Assembly (NCBI RefSeq): GCF_002742445.1
Contig: NZ_NJNQ01000003.1
Location: 186,001 to 250,000, forward strand
DNA from: Bifidobacterium sp. N4G05
Lineage (GTDB): Bacteria; Actinomycetota; Actinomycetes; Actinomycetales; Bifidobacteriaceae
Direction of reading: 5' to 3'
Length of the DNA stretch: 64,000 nt
Made by a program: the position numbers and the translations under genes. Shown here one piece after another: positions 37,347-47,267 of this stretch (its first letter is position 1; the number at the start of each line of letters is the position of its first letter). Under the pieces are notes generated by a model. The model searched no databases, was not told where the DNA came from, and saw nothing but the letters and a program-made list of their open reading frames with translations.

Positions 37347-37370
37347 TCATAACACAGCAGGCTTCGTTGG

Positions 37371-38306
37371 TCAGGAATGCATTTCGGATTTGCTCGCCGA
37401 ACTGTATCCCTCCGGTTCGAGCTGGAAGGTAGTGTGTGGCACCGATACGGGGAAATGCTCACGCAGACAGTCCTGTAGTTGGGCGAGTATTTCTGCAGCC
37501 TCCTTCATGGTGAGGTCTCGTTCGACCACGACATGTGCCATGAGGATCGGCATGCCGGTGGATACGGTGCTGGCGTGAAGGTCGTGCACGGCAATAACAT
37601 GTGGCACTTGTTCCAAATGGGCCCGCACTTCGTCAAGGTCAAGTCCGTTGGGTGTTTCTTCCAAGAGCACGCGGACCGCATTGTGCAGGAGCTTGATGGC
37701 GCGTGGAATCATCATGAGCGCGATGATGCCGCCGGCAACCGCGTCGAAGCCGGCCCAGCCGGTGCAGATGAGTACGATCGCCGATACGATTACGGTTACG
37801 GATCCCAGGGCATCGTTCATAACTTCGAGGAACGCCGCTTTCATGTTCATGTTGTCTTCGCTTTGCGATGCAAGGATGAAGATTGATCCGACGTTGGCGG
37901 CAAGGCCGAGTATACCCATGAAGAGCAATAGTCGCACATCGTTTATTTCGTCAGCAGCTCCTCCGAAAAGTCTCATGCCTGCTTCCACGAGAGCGTAGAT
38001 GCCGACGATGAAGAGTATGAGGGCTCCGACTGCCGCGGTGAGCACTTCGAGCCGCGCCCATCCCCAAGTGCGTTTGTTGCTGGGTTTGCGTTGCATCAGT
38101 ATTGCGGTGACGGTTGATGCGATGAGTACGGACATGTCGGTGAGCATATGGCCCGCATCTACGAGCAGTGCCAATGATCCGGTGATGATTGCGCTGACGA
38201 CTTCCGCGATGAATACAGTCGAGGTGAGCCCCAGTGACATCATGAGTCGTTTTTGATGTTCTGCTCCCGTGTTCGCCATTGTTCCGTACGTGTGGTCATG
38301 TGCCAT
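37371..38306 (-). CDS. Cation diffusion facilitator (Zn/Co/Cd efflux)
   Basis: 311-residue CDF transporter that exports divalent metal in exchange for protons. There is a His-containing N-terminus, then six spans. Metal-site motifs are in span 2 (LALLVDAGHMLTDMSVLIAS, HxxxD) and span 5 (FLEVMNDALGSVTVIVSAI, NDxxxD). The cytoplasmic C-terminal domain is HAVRVLLEETPNGLDLDEVRAHLEQ..VHDLHASTVSTGMPILMAHV. An inverted repeat in the promoter region suggests metal-dependent control. The exact metal is not predictable. Confidence 0.92.
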   Translation of the reverse strand: MAHDHTYGTMANTGAEHQKRLMMSLGLTSTVFIAEVVSAIITGSLALLVDAGHMLTDMSVLIASTVTAILMQRKPSNKRTWGWARLEVLTAAVGALILFIVGIYALVEAGMRLFGGAADEINDVRLLLFMGILGLAANVGSIFILASQSEDNMNMKAAFLEVMNDALGSVTVIVSAIVLICTGWAGFDAVAGGIIALMMIPRAIKLLHNAVRVLLEETPNGLDLDEVRAHLEQVPHVIAVHDLHASTVSTGMPILMAHVVVERDLTMKEAAEILAQLQDCLREHFPVSVPHTTFQLEPEGYSSASKSEMHS

Positions 38307-38330
38307 GTATGCAATCCTTCAACCTAATTA

Positions 38331-38371
38331 ATTGAGGAACTTATTGAAATTGTTTCTCAATACCATTTTCA
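38331..38371. promoter_or_regulatory. Inverted repeat / possible metal-regulator box before the CDF gene
   Basis: ATTGAGGAAC (38331-38340) pairs with GTTTCTCAAT (38352-38361) except one G-T. Overlapping it, the minus strand reads TGAAAATGGTATTGA (38371-38357), 12 of 15 matches to a Zur-type TGAAAATGATTTTCA consensus as I recall it. The assignment is tentative. Confidence 0.35.
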
Positions 38372-38388
38372 TTGCTTGTAAAACGCAA

Positions 38389-38415
38389 GAAACCCCAGCC
38401 AAAGGCTGGGGTTTC
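38389..38415 (-). terminator. Terminator downstream of ldh
   Basis: Arms GAAACCCCAGCC (38389-38400) and GGCTGGGGTTTC (38404-38415) form a 12-base stem with a three-base loop. On the minus strand it is followed by TTGCGTTTT. The rest of 38307-38580 holds no gene that I can see. Confidence 0.75.
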
Positions 38416-38580
38416 CGTTATTTCTGCTTGCAGTCTAACGACTCATCATCCGTCTGTCAATAGTCAAAACAAACAAAAAACGCAGCAACGCTTGCATCGG
38501 CAAGGCACACAAGACGAAGGCGTGCAAAAGTACGTCGAATTCCGTGTAACGCAGCTGACGCTCCGTTACCGCGTTTTTTA

Positions 38581-39603
<1,023 letters not shown>

Positions 39604-39621
39604 TCATCTTTACTTTATCCA

Positions 39622-39648
39622 TACAGCATGACGTTTTGACATGCTGTA
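39622..39648. promoter_or_regulatory. Inverted repeat in the ldh leader
   Basis: TACAGCATG (39622-39630) and CATGCTGTA (39640-39648) are perfect nine-base arms around a nine-base centre, about 80 bases before the ldh start. It could be an operator or a leader hairpin. Confidence 0.5.
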
Positions 39649-39692
39649 ACACGACTTGCAAGTACTGAAAAAGTGATTTGCCTCACAAAGTA

Positions 39693-39706
39693 TGTGAGCG
39701 CTCACA
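39693..39706. promoter_or_regulatory. LacI-family-type palindrome upstream of ldh
   Basis: TGTGAGCGCTCACA is a perfect 14-base palindrome of the form bound by LacI-family regulators (central CG). CTCACA five bases to its left forms a second overlapping repeat with its first half. It lies about 150 bases upstream of ldh and 40 bases past the end of hflX, so ldh is the likely target. Confidence 0.65.
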
Positions 39707-39745
39707 AACGCTGTGTCCGTTGCGTTGCACTGTTTTGCAAGGTTT

Positions 39746-41242
39746 TCAGCCGATTGACTGTTCCACGATTTGCGCAGCCAAATGATCGTCCACTTCCGCT
39801 TCGAGCATCATACCATCGTCACGGTATTCGACGTTGATCACTTTGCCATATTCACGTACGCGCGACACCAGCGAACCGGCAGTGTATGGCAGCAACGCCT
39901 CGACATGCACGTTCGGCGTCGGCAGCATGGATTCCACCTGCATACGCAGCTCGTCGACGCCTTCGCCGGAAAACGCCGACACGATGTACGCTTCTGGCAT
40001 CAACGCCTCGATACGCTCGTGTGTGGCCTCATCCATACGGTCGGCCTTGTTGAACACGATAATCGTGGGAATGGTTTCGACGCCGTCGATGTCGGAAAGC
40101 ACATCGTCGACCGCGTCGATTTGCGAGAACGGGTCCGGATGCGAGCCGTCCACCACATGCACGATCAGATCGGCTTCGGAAACCTCCTCCAGCGTGGATT
40201 TGAACGCTTCAATCAGCTGCGTAGGCAGTCGACGCACGAACCCGACGGTATCGACGTACGCATATTGACGTCCATCTTTGGCGCGCGCCCTGCGCACTGC
40301 GGTGTCCAGTGTGGCGAACAACGCATTCTCCACCAGTTCCGCGGAACCGGTCAGCCGATTTGTCAACGACGATTTGCCCGCATTCGTATATCCCACCACG
40401 GCAACGGTCGGCAATCCGAAACGACGGCGAGCGCCACGTTTGACGTCACGCGCGGGAGCCATCTGTTCGATCTGTTTGCGGAGTTTGGCGATGCGGCTGC
40501 GGATCACGCGGCGGTCCATTTCGATTTTCGTTTCGCCTGGTCCTCGCGAGCCGATGCCGGCGTCTCCTGCGGCTCGGCCGCCCGCCTGTCGTGACAGTGA
40601 CCCACCCCAGCCTCGCAGTCGTGGCAGCATGTACTGGAGTTGCGCCAGTTCCACTTGGGCTTTGCCTTCGCGTGAGGTTGCGTGTTGGGCGAAAATGTCA
40701 AGGATCACGGCGGTGCGGTCGACGACTTTTACTTTGGTGGCGTCTTCCAAGGCGCGGCGTTGACTTGGCGGCAGGTCATCGTCCACAACGATGGTGTCGG
40801 CTTCCTCTTGCGCCACGATTCCAGCGAGTTCGCGGGCTTTGCCGGAGCCAACGTATGTAGCTGCGTCCGGCTTGATACGATGCTGCAGCAGGCCGTCGCA
40901 TACCACGGCGCCGGCGGTTTCGGCAAGCGCGGCAAGTTCTCGCAATGATTCTTCGGCCTGTGCCTGTGTGGTTTCACGGCTTGACCATACGCCGACGAGC
41001 ACGACGCGTTCAAGGCGGACTTTTCGGTATTCAACTTCGGTGACGTCTTGCATTTCGCCGAGTCCGGACACATGCTTCAACGCATTGCGGGATTCTCGTT
41101 CCTGCCATTGTTCGTCATGGGATTCGTTGAAATGGTTTTCGCCGTTGGTATCAAGCAGCACTTCGGACTGGTCTGCGAGCACGCCTGACACGTCGTTGGC
41201 ACTCATGCTATGCTCGATGTCGTTTTCTTGGCTCAATGGCAC
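39746..41242 (-). CDS. hflX: Ribosome-associated GTPase HflX
   Basis: GTPase that splits stalled or hibernating ribosomes. The 498 residues comprise a variable N-terminus, the HflX nucleotide-binding domain (ERVVLVGVWSSRETTQAQAEESLREL to MLPRLRGWGGSLSRQAGGRAAGDAGIGSRGPGETKIEMDRR) and the G domain with G1 GYTNAGKSSLTNRLT, G3 DTVGFVRRLP and G4 FNKADRMD, then a short C-terminal domain. The signature GxGxRGPGETQ is present as GIGSRGPGETK. It is divergent from the methyltransferase gene. Confidence 0.94.
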   Translation of the reverse strand: MPLSQENDIEHSMSANDVSGVLADQSEVLLDTNGENHFNESHDEQWQERESRNALKHVSGLGEMQDVTEVEYRKVRLERVVLVGVWSSRETTQAQAEESLRELAALAETAGAVVCDGLLQHRIKPDAATYVGSGKARELAGIVAQEEADTIVVDDDLPPSQRRALEDATKVKVVDRTAVILDIFAQHATSREGKAQVELAQLQYMLPRLRGWGGSLSRQAGGRAAGDAGIGSRGPGETKIEMDRRVIRSRIAKLRKQIEQMAPARDVKRGARRRFGLPTVAVVGYTNAGKSSLTNRLTGSAELVENALFATLDTAVRRARAKDGRQYAYVDTVGFVRRLPTQLIEAFKSTLEEVSEADLIVHVVDGSHPDPFSQIDAVDDVLSDIDGVETIPTIIVFNKADRMDEATHERIEALMPEAYIVSAFSGEGVDELRMQVESMLPTPNVHVEALLPYTAGSLVSRVREYGKVINVEYRDDGMMLEAEVDDHLAAQIVEQSIG

Positions 41243-41367
41243 CTCTCACGGTTAAACTATGGTGTCTTTATTATCATCATTCTCTAGAGACATGGGTATC
41301 GGGCATTCGCCACGTGGATGAGCGTGGCTTGCGTGATACCGGAGGCGAGCGTTTGCAAGGAGTGGGT

Positions 41368-41979
41368 ATGGCACAGGCCGAACAGTATTTCGCGGCTGAT
41401 CCGCAGTCGAAGGATGTACGTAAGAGGCTGCATGTTGTGTTGCGAGGCAACGAGGCCGATGTTGAGGTTTCCAATGGCGTGTTTTCCGGCAATCGCGTGG
41501 ATTTGGGAACGTCCGTGCTGCTTCGTCAGGCTCCGGAGCCTCCTGAGGAGGGTACGTTCCTTGATCTGGGTTGCGGTTGGGGTCCGATTGCGTTGACACT
41601 TGGTTTTGCTTCGCCGAAGGCTGATATTTGGGCGTTGGACGTGAATGAACGCGCGTTGGATCTGACGCGTCGCAATGCCGAGCTCAATGGTGTGGGAAAC
41701 ATTCGTGCGGTCACCGCCGATGAGATTCCTTCGGATGTGACGTTTGATCTGATTTGGTCGAATCCGCCGATTCGTGTCGGCAAGGATGTGCTGCATAAGC
41801 TGCTGATGACATGGCTGCCGCGTTTGAATGCGGGTGGTGCCGCCTATTTGGTGGTGCAGAAGAATCTGGGGTCGGATTCGTTGATTCCGTGGCTTGCCAC
41901 GCAGCTTGGCGATGGTTATGAGGTAAGTAAATACGCGAGTTCGAAGGGCTTCCGCGTTATCGAGGTTATGAAGGCATGA
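41368..41979 (+). CDS. RsmC-type class I methyltransferase
   Basis: 203-residue SAM-dependent methyltransferase resembling the C-terminal half of RsmC, which makes m2G in 16S rRNA. It has the SAM motif LDLGCGWGPIALTLGF, the acidic loop WALDVNERAL and the catalytic NPP in DLIWSNPPIRVG. The start at 41368 follows AAGGAG at nine bases; 44 further in-frame upstream codons lack support. Its last four bases are the first four of the helicase gene (ATGA), so the two are coupled. A role in rRNA modification is inferred. Confidence 0.85.
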   Translation: MAQAEQYFAADPQSKDVRKRLHVVLRGNEADVEVSNGVFSGNRVDLGTSVLLRQAPEPPEEGTFLDLGCGWGPIALTLGFASPKADIWALDVNERALDLTRRNAELNGVGNIRAVTADEIPSDVTFDLIWSNPPIRVGKDVLHKLLMTWLPRLNAGGAAYLVVQKNLGSDSLIPWLATQLGDGYEVSKYASSKGFRVIEVMKA

Positions 41980-44900
41980 AATTCGAATATCCTTCCCAAC
42001 TGCCGGTTTCTGCTGCGCGCGGCGATATTGCCGAGGCGGTGAAGTCGAGCCAGGTGGTGATTGTTTCCGGTCAGACTGGTTCCGGTAAGACCACGCAGCT
42101 GCCGAAGATTCTGTTGGAATTGGGTCGCGGATCGCATGGCAGGCAGATCGTGCACACGCAGCCGCGTAGGCTGGCCGCGCGTACCGTAGCCGAACGTATC
42201 GCCGCGGAGATGGGCGTGCGTCTGGGTGACGAGGTCGGCTATCAGGTGCGTTTCACCGATGAAAGTTCGCCGAAGACTCGTCTTCGTGTGGTGACGGACG
42301 GTATTCTGCTGGCGCAGATTCAACGTGATCCGAAGCTGATGCAATACGATACGATCGTTATTGACGAAGCGCATGAACGTAGTCTCAATATTGATTTTCT
42401 TCTTGGATATTTGACTGCACTGTTGCCGAAACGACGTGACCTGAAATTGGTGATCACGTCGGCGACGATTGATTCGGTGAAGTTCCAAGAGCATTTCGAA
42501 CATGCTTTGCATACGAAAGTACCGGTTATCGAGGTTTCGGGGCGAACCTACCCCGTGCAGGTCGTGTATGAGCCGCTGGGTACCGCTCCCGCGTTGATGC
42601 GTTCCGTACCCGGTTTTGAAACGGGCGCGATGCCGGGCGATGCTGACTATGAAGCATTGTCTGCCGCCCCCGATGCGAAGGATTCTCGCGAGCCGAATGT
42701 TGATATGCCGACGGCTGTGGCACGCGCCTGTGCCGAATTGGTGATTCATTCGAGTCATGACCGTGGACCGCGCGATATTCTCGTGTTCGCTTCCGGCGAG
42801 CGCGATATTCATGATTTTGAGAATGCGTTGCGTCATCATTATGGCCCGCGTGCTGTTGATATGCGTCGTCCTGATGCGATTGAGATTGTGCCCTTGTTCG
42901 CACGATTGTCTGCCAAGGAGCAGCATCGTGTGTTTGAGCTGCATGATCATCAGCGTATTGTGATCGCTACGAATGTGGCTGAAACGTCGTTGACGGTACC
43001 GGGCATTCGTTATGTGGTTGATCCTGGTACCGCCCGTATTTCGCGTTATTCGAAGAGTGCGAAGGTACAGAGGCTTCCGGTTGAGCCGATCAGTCAGGCG
43101 AGTGCGAATCAGCGTTCGGGCCGTTGCGGCCGTATTGCCGATGGTATTGCGATTCGCTTGTATTCTCGTGAGGATTTTGAGACGCGTCCGGAGTTCACGG
43201 AGCCTGAGATTCTGCGCACGTCGTTGGGTGCGGTTGTGTTGCATATGCTATCGGTGGGTGTGGCTCGTACCGCGCAGGATGTTACGGATTTCGGCTTTAT
43301 CGATCCGCCTGATATGAAGGCGGTGTCTGATGGTTTCAATGAGTTGACCGAATTGAAGGCTGTGGCGCGTAAGCATGGCGAGGTTGTGCTGACGCACACG
43401 GGCCGTATGCTCGCGCGCATTCCGATCGACGTGCGTTTGGGCCGTATGGTTATCGAGGCTGCAAAGTCGACTACGCCGAACACGTTGGCCGCGGTGCTGG
43501 TGGTGGTCGCGTTTCTGAGTTTGCAGGATCCTCGCGAGCGCCCGGATGAGAATCGTGAGGAGGCCGACCGTATTCATAACCGGTATGCCGATTCGTCCAG
43601 TGATTTTCTGACCGCGTTGAACTTGTGGGATCGTGTGTTTCAGGCTGACGGTGAGCCCAGTAATTCCGCGCTTCGTAAGATTTGCAAGACTGAATATTTG
43701 AGTTGGCTGCGCATTCGTCAGTGGAAGGATCTGGTCACGCAGTTGCGTGAGATGTGCAAGGAATTCAAGTTCAAGGTTGGTGATCCGATTCCGGTTTCGC
43801 GTCCACCGCTTGAGATTCGTCAGCTTCCGTTGAACCAGCAGGCTGCGCATTCGCTGTGTTGTTCGTGGGATGCGCAGGGTATTCATACGTCGATGCTTTC
43901 GGGCTTGTTGTCGATGATGGGCATGCAGATCGTGCGTGAGCCGAAGGCGTCTGATTTCGCTGGTTTGAAGGGCGCTGCCCGTGCACGTGCCATGAAGCGT
44001 GCGCAGAAGATGGCGAAGAATGATTATCAGGGTGCGCGTGGCACGCATTTCGCGTTGTTCCCGGCTTCCGCGGTTGCCAAGTCGACGCCGCAATGGGTGA
44101 TGAGCACGGAGTTGGTGGAGACGAGCCGCTTGTGGGCGCGATATTCCGCCCAGATCGATCCTGCTTGGGCTGAGCCGTTGGCGGGTTCGTTGACGCGAAC
44201 CACGTATGCGGATCCGCATTGGTCTGGTTCGCGTGGTTCCGCGGTGGCGAGCGCGAAGGTGCTGTTGTATGGTTTGCCGATCGTGCAGGATCGTACGGTG
44301 CAGTGGGGTCGTATCAATCCGCTGGAGGCCCGTGATTTTCTGATTCGTCAGGGTTTGGTCGAGGGCGATATTCAGCAGCGGTTCTCGTATGACGATTTCA
44401 TTGCGAAGAATCGCGATGTGTTGGAGGATGCCGCAGACGATGCGAGTCGTACACGTCAAATGGCGCAGACGGTCAGTGATGAGGATCTGTTCGATTTTTA
44501 TAATTCGGTGATTCCCAATACTGTCACGTCGGTTGCGGATCTTGCGAAATGGTGGAAGTCGACGCGTGATGAGCAGCCGGATTTGTTGGATTTTGATCCG
44601 GAGAAGGTGGAGCGTCTTGCTGATGCCGAGTCGGTGTCGTTGGCTGACTATCCGGATCATTGGCATACGTTGGGCACGGACGGCTCCCCTATCGATTTGC
44701 GGTTGAGTTATGTGTATGACCCGCATGATCCGCATGATGGCGTGACTGTGCATGTGCCGTTGAAGGTGTTGTCTCGTTTGACACCGGAGCAGTTCACGTG
44801 GAATGTTCCCGGATTGTTGGATGAGTTGATTGTCGGTATGATCAAGTCGTTGCCGAAGACGCTGCGTGTGCAGTTTGTTCCCGCTCCTGATACGTCTCGT

Positions 44901-46076
44901 AAGATTCGTGCGTGGATTGATGAGAGATATCCGGATCTGCCTGGTTCTGGTAGCCAGCAGAAACCGAATCTTGCTCCTGCCAATGCGGAGGGTGTGAGCA
45001 CGTGGCCGGATTTGCCGCATGTGTTTACGCAGGCGGCCATCAACATTGTCGGCGCGCAGATTCACCCTGAAGTGTTGACTGGTGAATTGTGGAGCAAGCT
45101 CACACCGTATTTGCGCGTGACGTTCTCGGTGGAGCAACAGTTGCCTCCGAGTCGTAAGAGTCAGCATGGCAGGCGGCATGCGCGAGGTCCGGTCAAGGTG
45201 CTTGGCACGGGCAAATCGTTGGTGGAGTTGCAGCGCAAGTTTGCGGAGCAAGCTGAGGCTTCCGCACGGCAGATGGTGAAGAAGCAGGCGGAAAACGCCG
45301 GGAATCAGGGTAAGCTTGTGGAGCAGGCCAATCTGCTGCATAAGGCTGGTGCCACTACTGAAGCCCGTTCCACCATGCTGTGGCGCGGTGCGCTTGATGT
45401 TTTGCGTATGCCCAGCGAACGTATTTCGTCGCGTTGGTTGGGTGCGGAGGCGTTGATGTTGGCGTCCGCACCATATCAGTCCACGAAGGATCTTACTGAG
45501 GATCTGCAGTTGGCTGCGGTGAAGCGTTTGCTGCCGAATGTTGATGAATTGCCGGATGATGAGGCGTTGGCGAATGCGGTGCTTGATGTGCGTGAAGTGT
45601 TCGAAGATACCGTGTATGCGGTTGCGCATGATGTGATTGCTATTTTGAAGCGGTATGCGGAGGTTGATAAGGCCGTGTCAGGCAAGGCTGATCTGCCGAT
45701 GTTGAGCGTTTTGCAGTCGATTCGTGAGCATATCGCCACGCTGGTGTATCCGGGATTCATTGGTAAGACTCCCCCGGATGCGTTGGCGTCGATTGAACGG
45801 TATCTGCATGCTGACATGCTTCGTTTAGGTAAGGCGAAGAACGACAAGAATCGTGATGTACGTTGGGCTTGGGAGGCTGATGAAGCCAAGCAGTTGGCCG
45901 ACAAGGCCATGGCGAAGGCCGAGCGCGAGCCTGCAGGTCCGCGTCATGAGGCGTTGATGAAGCAGGCGGCCACCGCACGTTGGATGCTTGAAGAATTCTA
46001 CGTATCACTGTGGGCGCAGGAACTCGGCACGCCGAAGCCGATCAGCCTGCAGCGCATCAAGAAAGCGTTGAGCTAA
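41976..46076 (+). CDS. hrpA: HrpA-type DEAH RNA helicase
   Basis: 1366-residue ATP-dependent RNA helicase. Motifs in order: VSGQTGSGKTTQLPKILLE (I), HTQPRRLAARTVAERIA (Ia), DEAHERSLNIDFLLGYL (II), TSATID (III), NVAETSLTVPGIRYVVDPGTARISRY (V) and NQRSGRCGRIADGIAIRLYS (VI). Winged-helix, ratchet and OB-like segments follow, with a long C-terminal HrpA domain (DUF3418) typical of bacterial ~1300-residue forms. It is overlapped by the methyltransferase, suggesting joint work on RNA, and is followed by a strong terminator. Confidence 0.95.
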   Translation: MKFEYPSQLPVSAARGDIAEAVKSSQVVIVSGQTGSGKTTQLPKILLELGRGSHGRQIVHTQPRRLAARTVAERIAAEMGVRLGDEVGYQVRFTDESSPKTRLRVVTDGILLAQIQRDPKLMQYDTIVIDEAHERSLNIDFLLGYLTALLPKRRDLKLVITSATIDSVKFQEHFEHALHTKVPVIEVSGRTYPVQVVYEPLGTAPALMRSVPGFETGAMPGDADYEALSAAPDAKDSREPNVDMPTAVARACAELVIHSSHDRGPRDILVFASGERDIHDFENALRHHYGPRAVDMRRPDAIEIVPLFARLSAKEQHRVFELHDHQRIVIATNVAETSLTVPGIRYVVDPGTARISRYSKSAKVQRLPVEPISQASANQRSGRCGRIADGIAIRLYSREDFETRPEFTEPEILRTSLGAVVLHMLSVGVARTAQDVTDFGFIDPPDMKAVSDGFNELTELKAVARKHGEVVLTHTGRMLARIPIDVRLGRMVIEAAKSTTPNTLAAVLVVVAFLSLQDPRERPDENREEADRIHNRYADSSSDFLTALNLWDRVFQADGEPSNSALRKICKTEYLSWLRIRQWKDLVTQLREMCKEFKFKVGDPIPVSRPPLEIRQLPLNQQAAHSLCCSWDAQGIHTSMLSGLLSMMGMQIVREPKASDFAGLKGAARARAMKRAQKMAKNDYQGARGTHFALFPASAVAKSTPQWVMSTELVETSRLWARYSAQIDPAWAEPLAGSLTRTTYADPHWSGSRGSAVASAKVLLYGLPIVQDRTVQWGRINPLEARDFLIRQGLVEGDIQQRFSYDDFIAKNRDVLEDAADDASRTRQMAQTVSDEDLFDFYNSVIPNTVTSVADLAKWWKSTRDEQPDLLDFDPEKVERLADAESVSLADYPDHWHTLGTDGSPIDLRLSYVYDPHDPHDGVTVHVPLKVLSRLTPEQFTWNVPGLLDELIVGMIKSLPKTLRVQFVPAPDTSRKIRAWIDERYPDLPGSGSQQKPNLAPANAEGVSTWPDLPHVFTQAAINIVGAQIHPEVLTGELWSKLTPYLRVTFSVEQQLPPSRKSQHGRRHARGPVKVLGTGKSLVELQRKFAEQAEASARQMVKKQAENAGNQGKLVEQANLLHKAGATTEARSTMLWRGALDVLRMPSERISSRWLGAEALMLASAPYQSTKDLTEDLQLAAVKRLLPNVDELPDDEALANAVLDVREVFEDTVYAVAHDVIAILKRYAEVDKAVSGKADLPMLSVLQSIREHIATLVYPGFIGKTPPDALASIERYLHADMLRLGKAKNDKNRDVRWAWEADEAKQLADKAMAKAEREPAGPRHEALMKQAATARWMLEEFYVSLWAQELGTPKPISLQRIKKALS

Positions 46077-46094
46077 CGCATATCATCTTTCGCA

Positions 46095-46143
46095 TTCCAT
46101 TGCCGTCGATACTTGCAGTTTTCCAGTATCGACGGCAATGGAA
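46095..46143. terminator. Bidirectional terminator, hrpA / ABC permease
   Basis: Perfect 19-base arms (46095-46113, 46125-46143) enclose an 11-base loop between convergent genes. T runs are weak. Confidence 0.75.
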
Positions 46144-46184
46144 CCTAACGAAATCATTCTCAACCGAACCATGGTTAGCGATGT

Positions 46185-47261
46185 TTAGCGTTGCTTGAAG
46201 AAACGGAACAACTGCGTTTCACGTATCGTCATACCGACGAGCATGCTTGATACCATCACTCCAGCGAATATCGCACATGGCGTGCGCATCGCACCCAACC
46301 ATACGGTCATCGCATCGGCGCTGCTCATGCGAACGCAATACGCACCCAACAGCGCGACTGAAGAGACACACGCCAAACCGCTCCAAATCATCGTTTCCGC
46401 AGTGATTTCCAGCAATTGAGCACCTTTGGACTGTCCTGAATGCAATGCGCCAGCGTATTCCAATCTACGACGACGTACGCTGAACGCGCCGAACATCAGC
46501 CCCACAGCTAATCCCAGCCACGGCATCCAACGGGTCATGCGCTGCTCGTACGAAGCTTGCGCATCGTAATGCGAATCGAAACTCTTATTCACCTGCGTCA
46601 CGCCGGCATTGGATGACGACCCCGACGCGACCAGCGTGGAATATAACAAATCCCCCGTCTGCCCGCTTTGCGGCCACTGTCTGACCCAACATTCGTCGAA
46701 TGTGCCATTCGACGCGGATACAGGCACAAGGAACGCGTAGGCGAATCGCGTGTCACGACTATCGTTCGGCCAATCAAACACGCCTGCGACGCTCATCGTT
46801 CCCTGTTCGGTCTGCATTACGCTGCCTTTGGTGAGACCAAAATCCTTGGCCACGTCGGTAGATACCCACACGCCGGACACATCGGACTTCGTGCTCCCAG
46901 CGATCATCCTGATCATGCCGGGCGTCACTTCATACGACGATATATCCTTGCCGGGCGTGGCAAGCGGCACAATCTGTTGACCGGCACGCATCGCACCGGC
47001 CAAGGTGCCCATCACACCGTCGCCAGCGTCGGCGAGCCTGTCGCATGCGGCTCCGTCCACCGTTCCCCCGACGATGGCGTCAACGTCGGCATAGGCGTTG
47101 ATGCGTTGTACCGCCTCGGTTTCGAGCCCTACCACATTGACGGCCTCGTACCCGCCGAGCAATGTAGACGCAAACAATACCGCTGCGAACATGAGCATCG
47201 CATGACTCACTCCCGCGCCAATATTGCGTAACGCTTCGGAAAGTACCGATCGTAATCGCAT
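46185..47261 (-). CDS. MacB/FtsX-type ABC exporter permease
   Basis: 358 residues with one N-terminal span (about 20-40), an extracytoplasmic domain of about 190 residues resembling the MacB core, then three C-terminal spans (near 250-275, 290-312 and 325-348). This is the topology of FtsX/MacB permeases, which transmit ATPase motion rather than form a channel. It is the third gene of a minus-strand unit, six bases after the adaptor gene, and needs the divergent ATPase at 49344. The substrate is unknown. Confidence 0.75.
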   Translation of the reverse strand: MRLRSVLSEALRNIGAGVSHAMLMFAAVLFASTLLGGYEAVNVVGLETEAVQRINAYADVDAIVGGTVDGAACDRLADAGDGVMGTLAGAMRAGQQIVPLATPGKDISSYEVTPGMIRMIAGSTKSDVSGVWVSTDVAKDFGLTKGSVMQTEQGTMSVAGVFDWPNDSRDTRFAYAFLVPVSASNGTFDECWVRQWPQSGQTGDLLYSTLVASGSSSNAGVTQVNKSFDSHYDAQASYEQRMTRWMPWLGLAVGLMFGAFSVRRRRLEYAGALHSGQSKGAQLLEITAETMIWSGLACVSSVALLGAYCVRMSSADAMTVWLGAMRTPCAIFAGVMVSSMLVGMTIRETQLFRFFKQR

Positions 47262-47267
47262 AATCGT

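Noticed and set aside
43248..45629. Long open frame antisense to hrpA (793 codons, minus strand)
   Set aside because: The plus strand carries an unbroken, motif-complete HrpA helicase. The antisense product is Arg/His/Thr-rich low-complexity text with no family motif, as expected from the mirror of a GC-biased gene.
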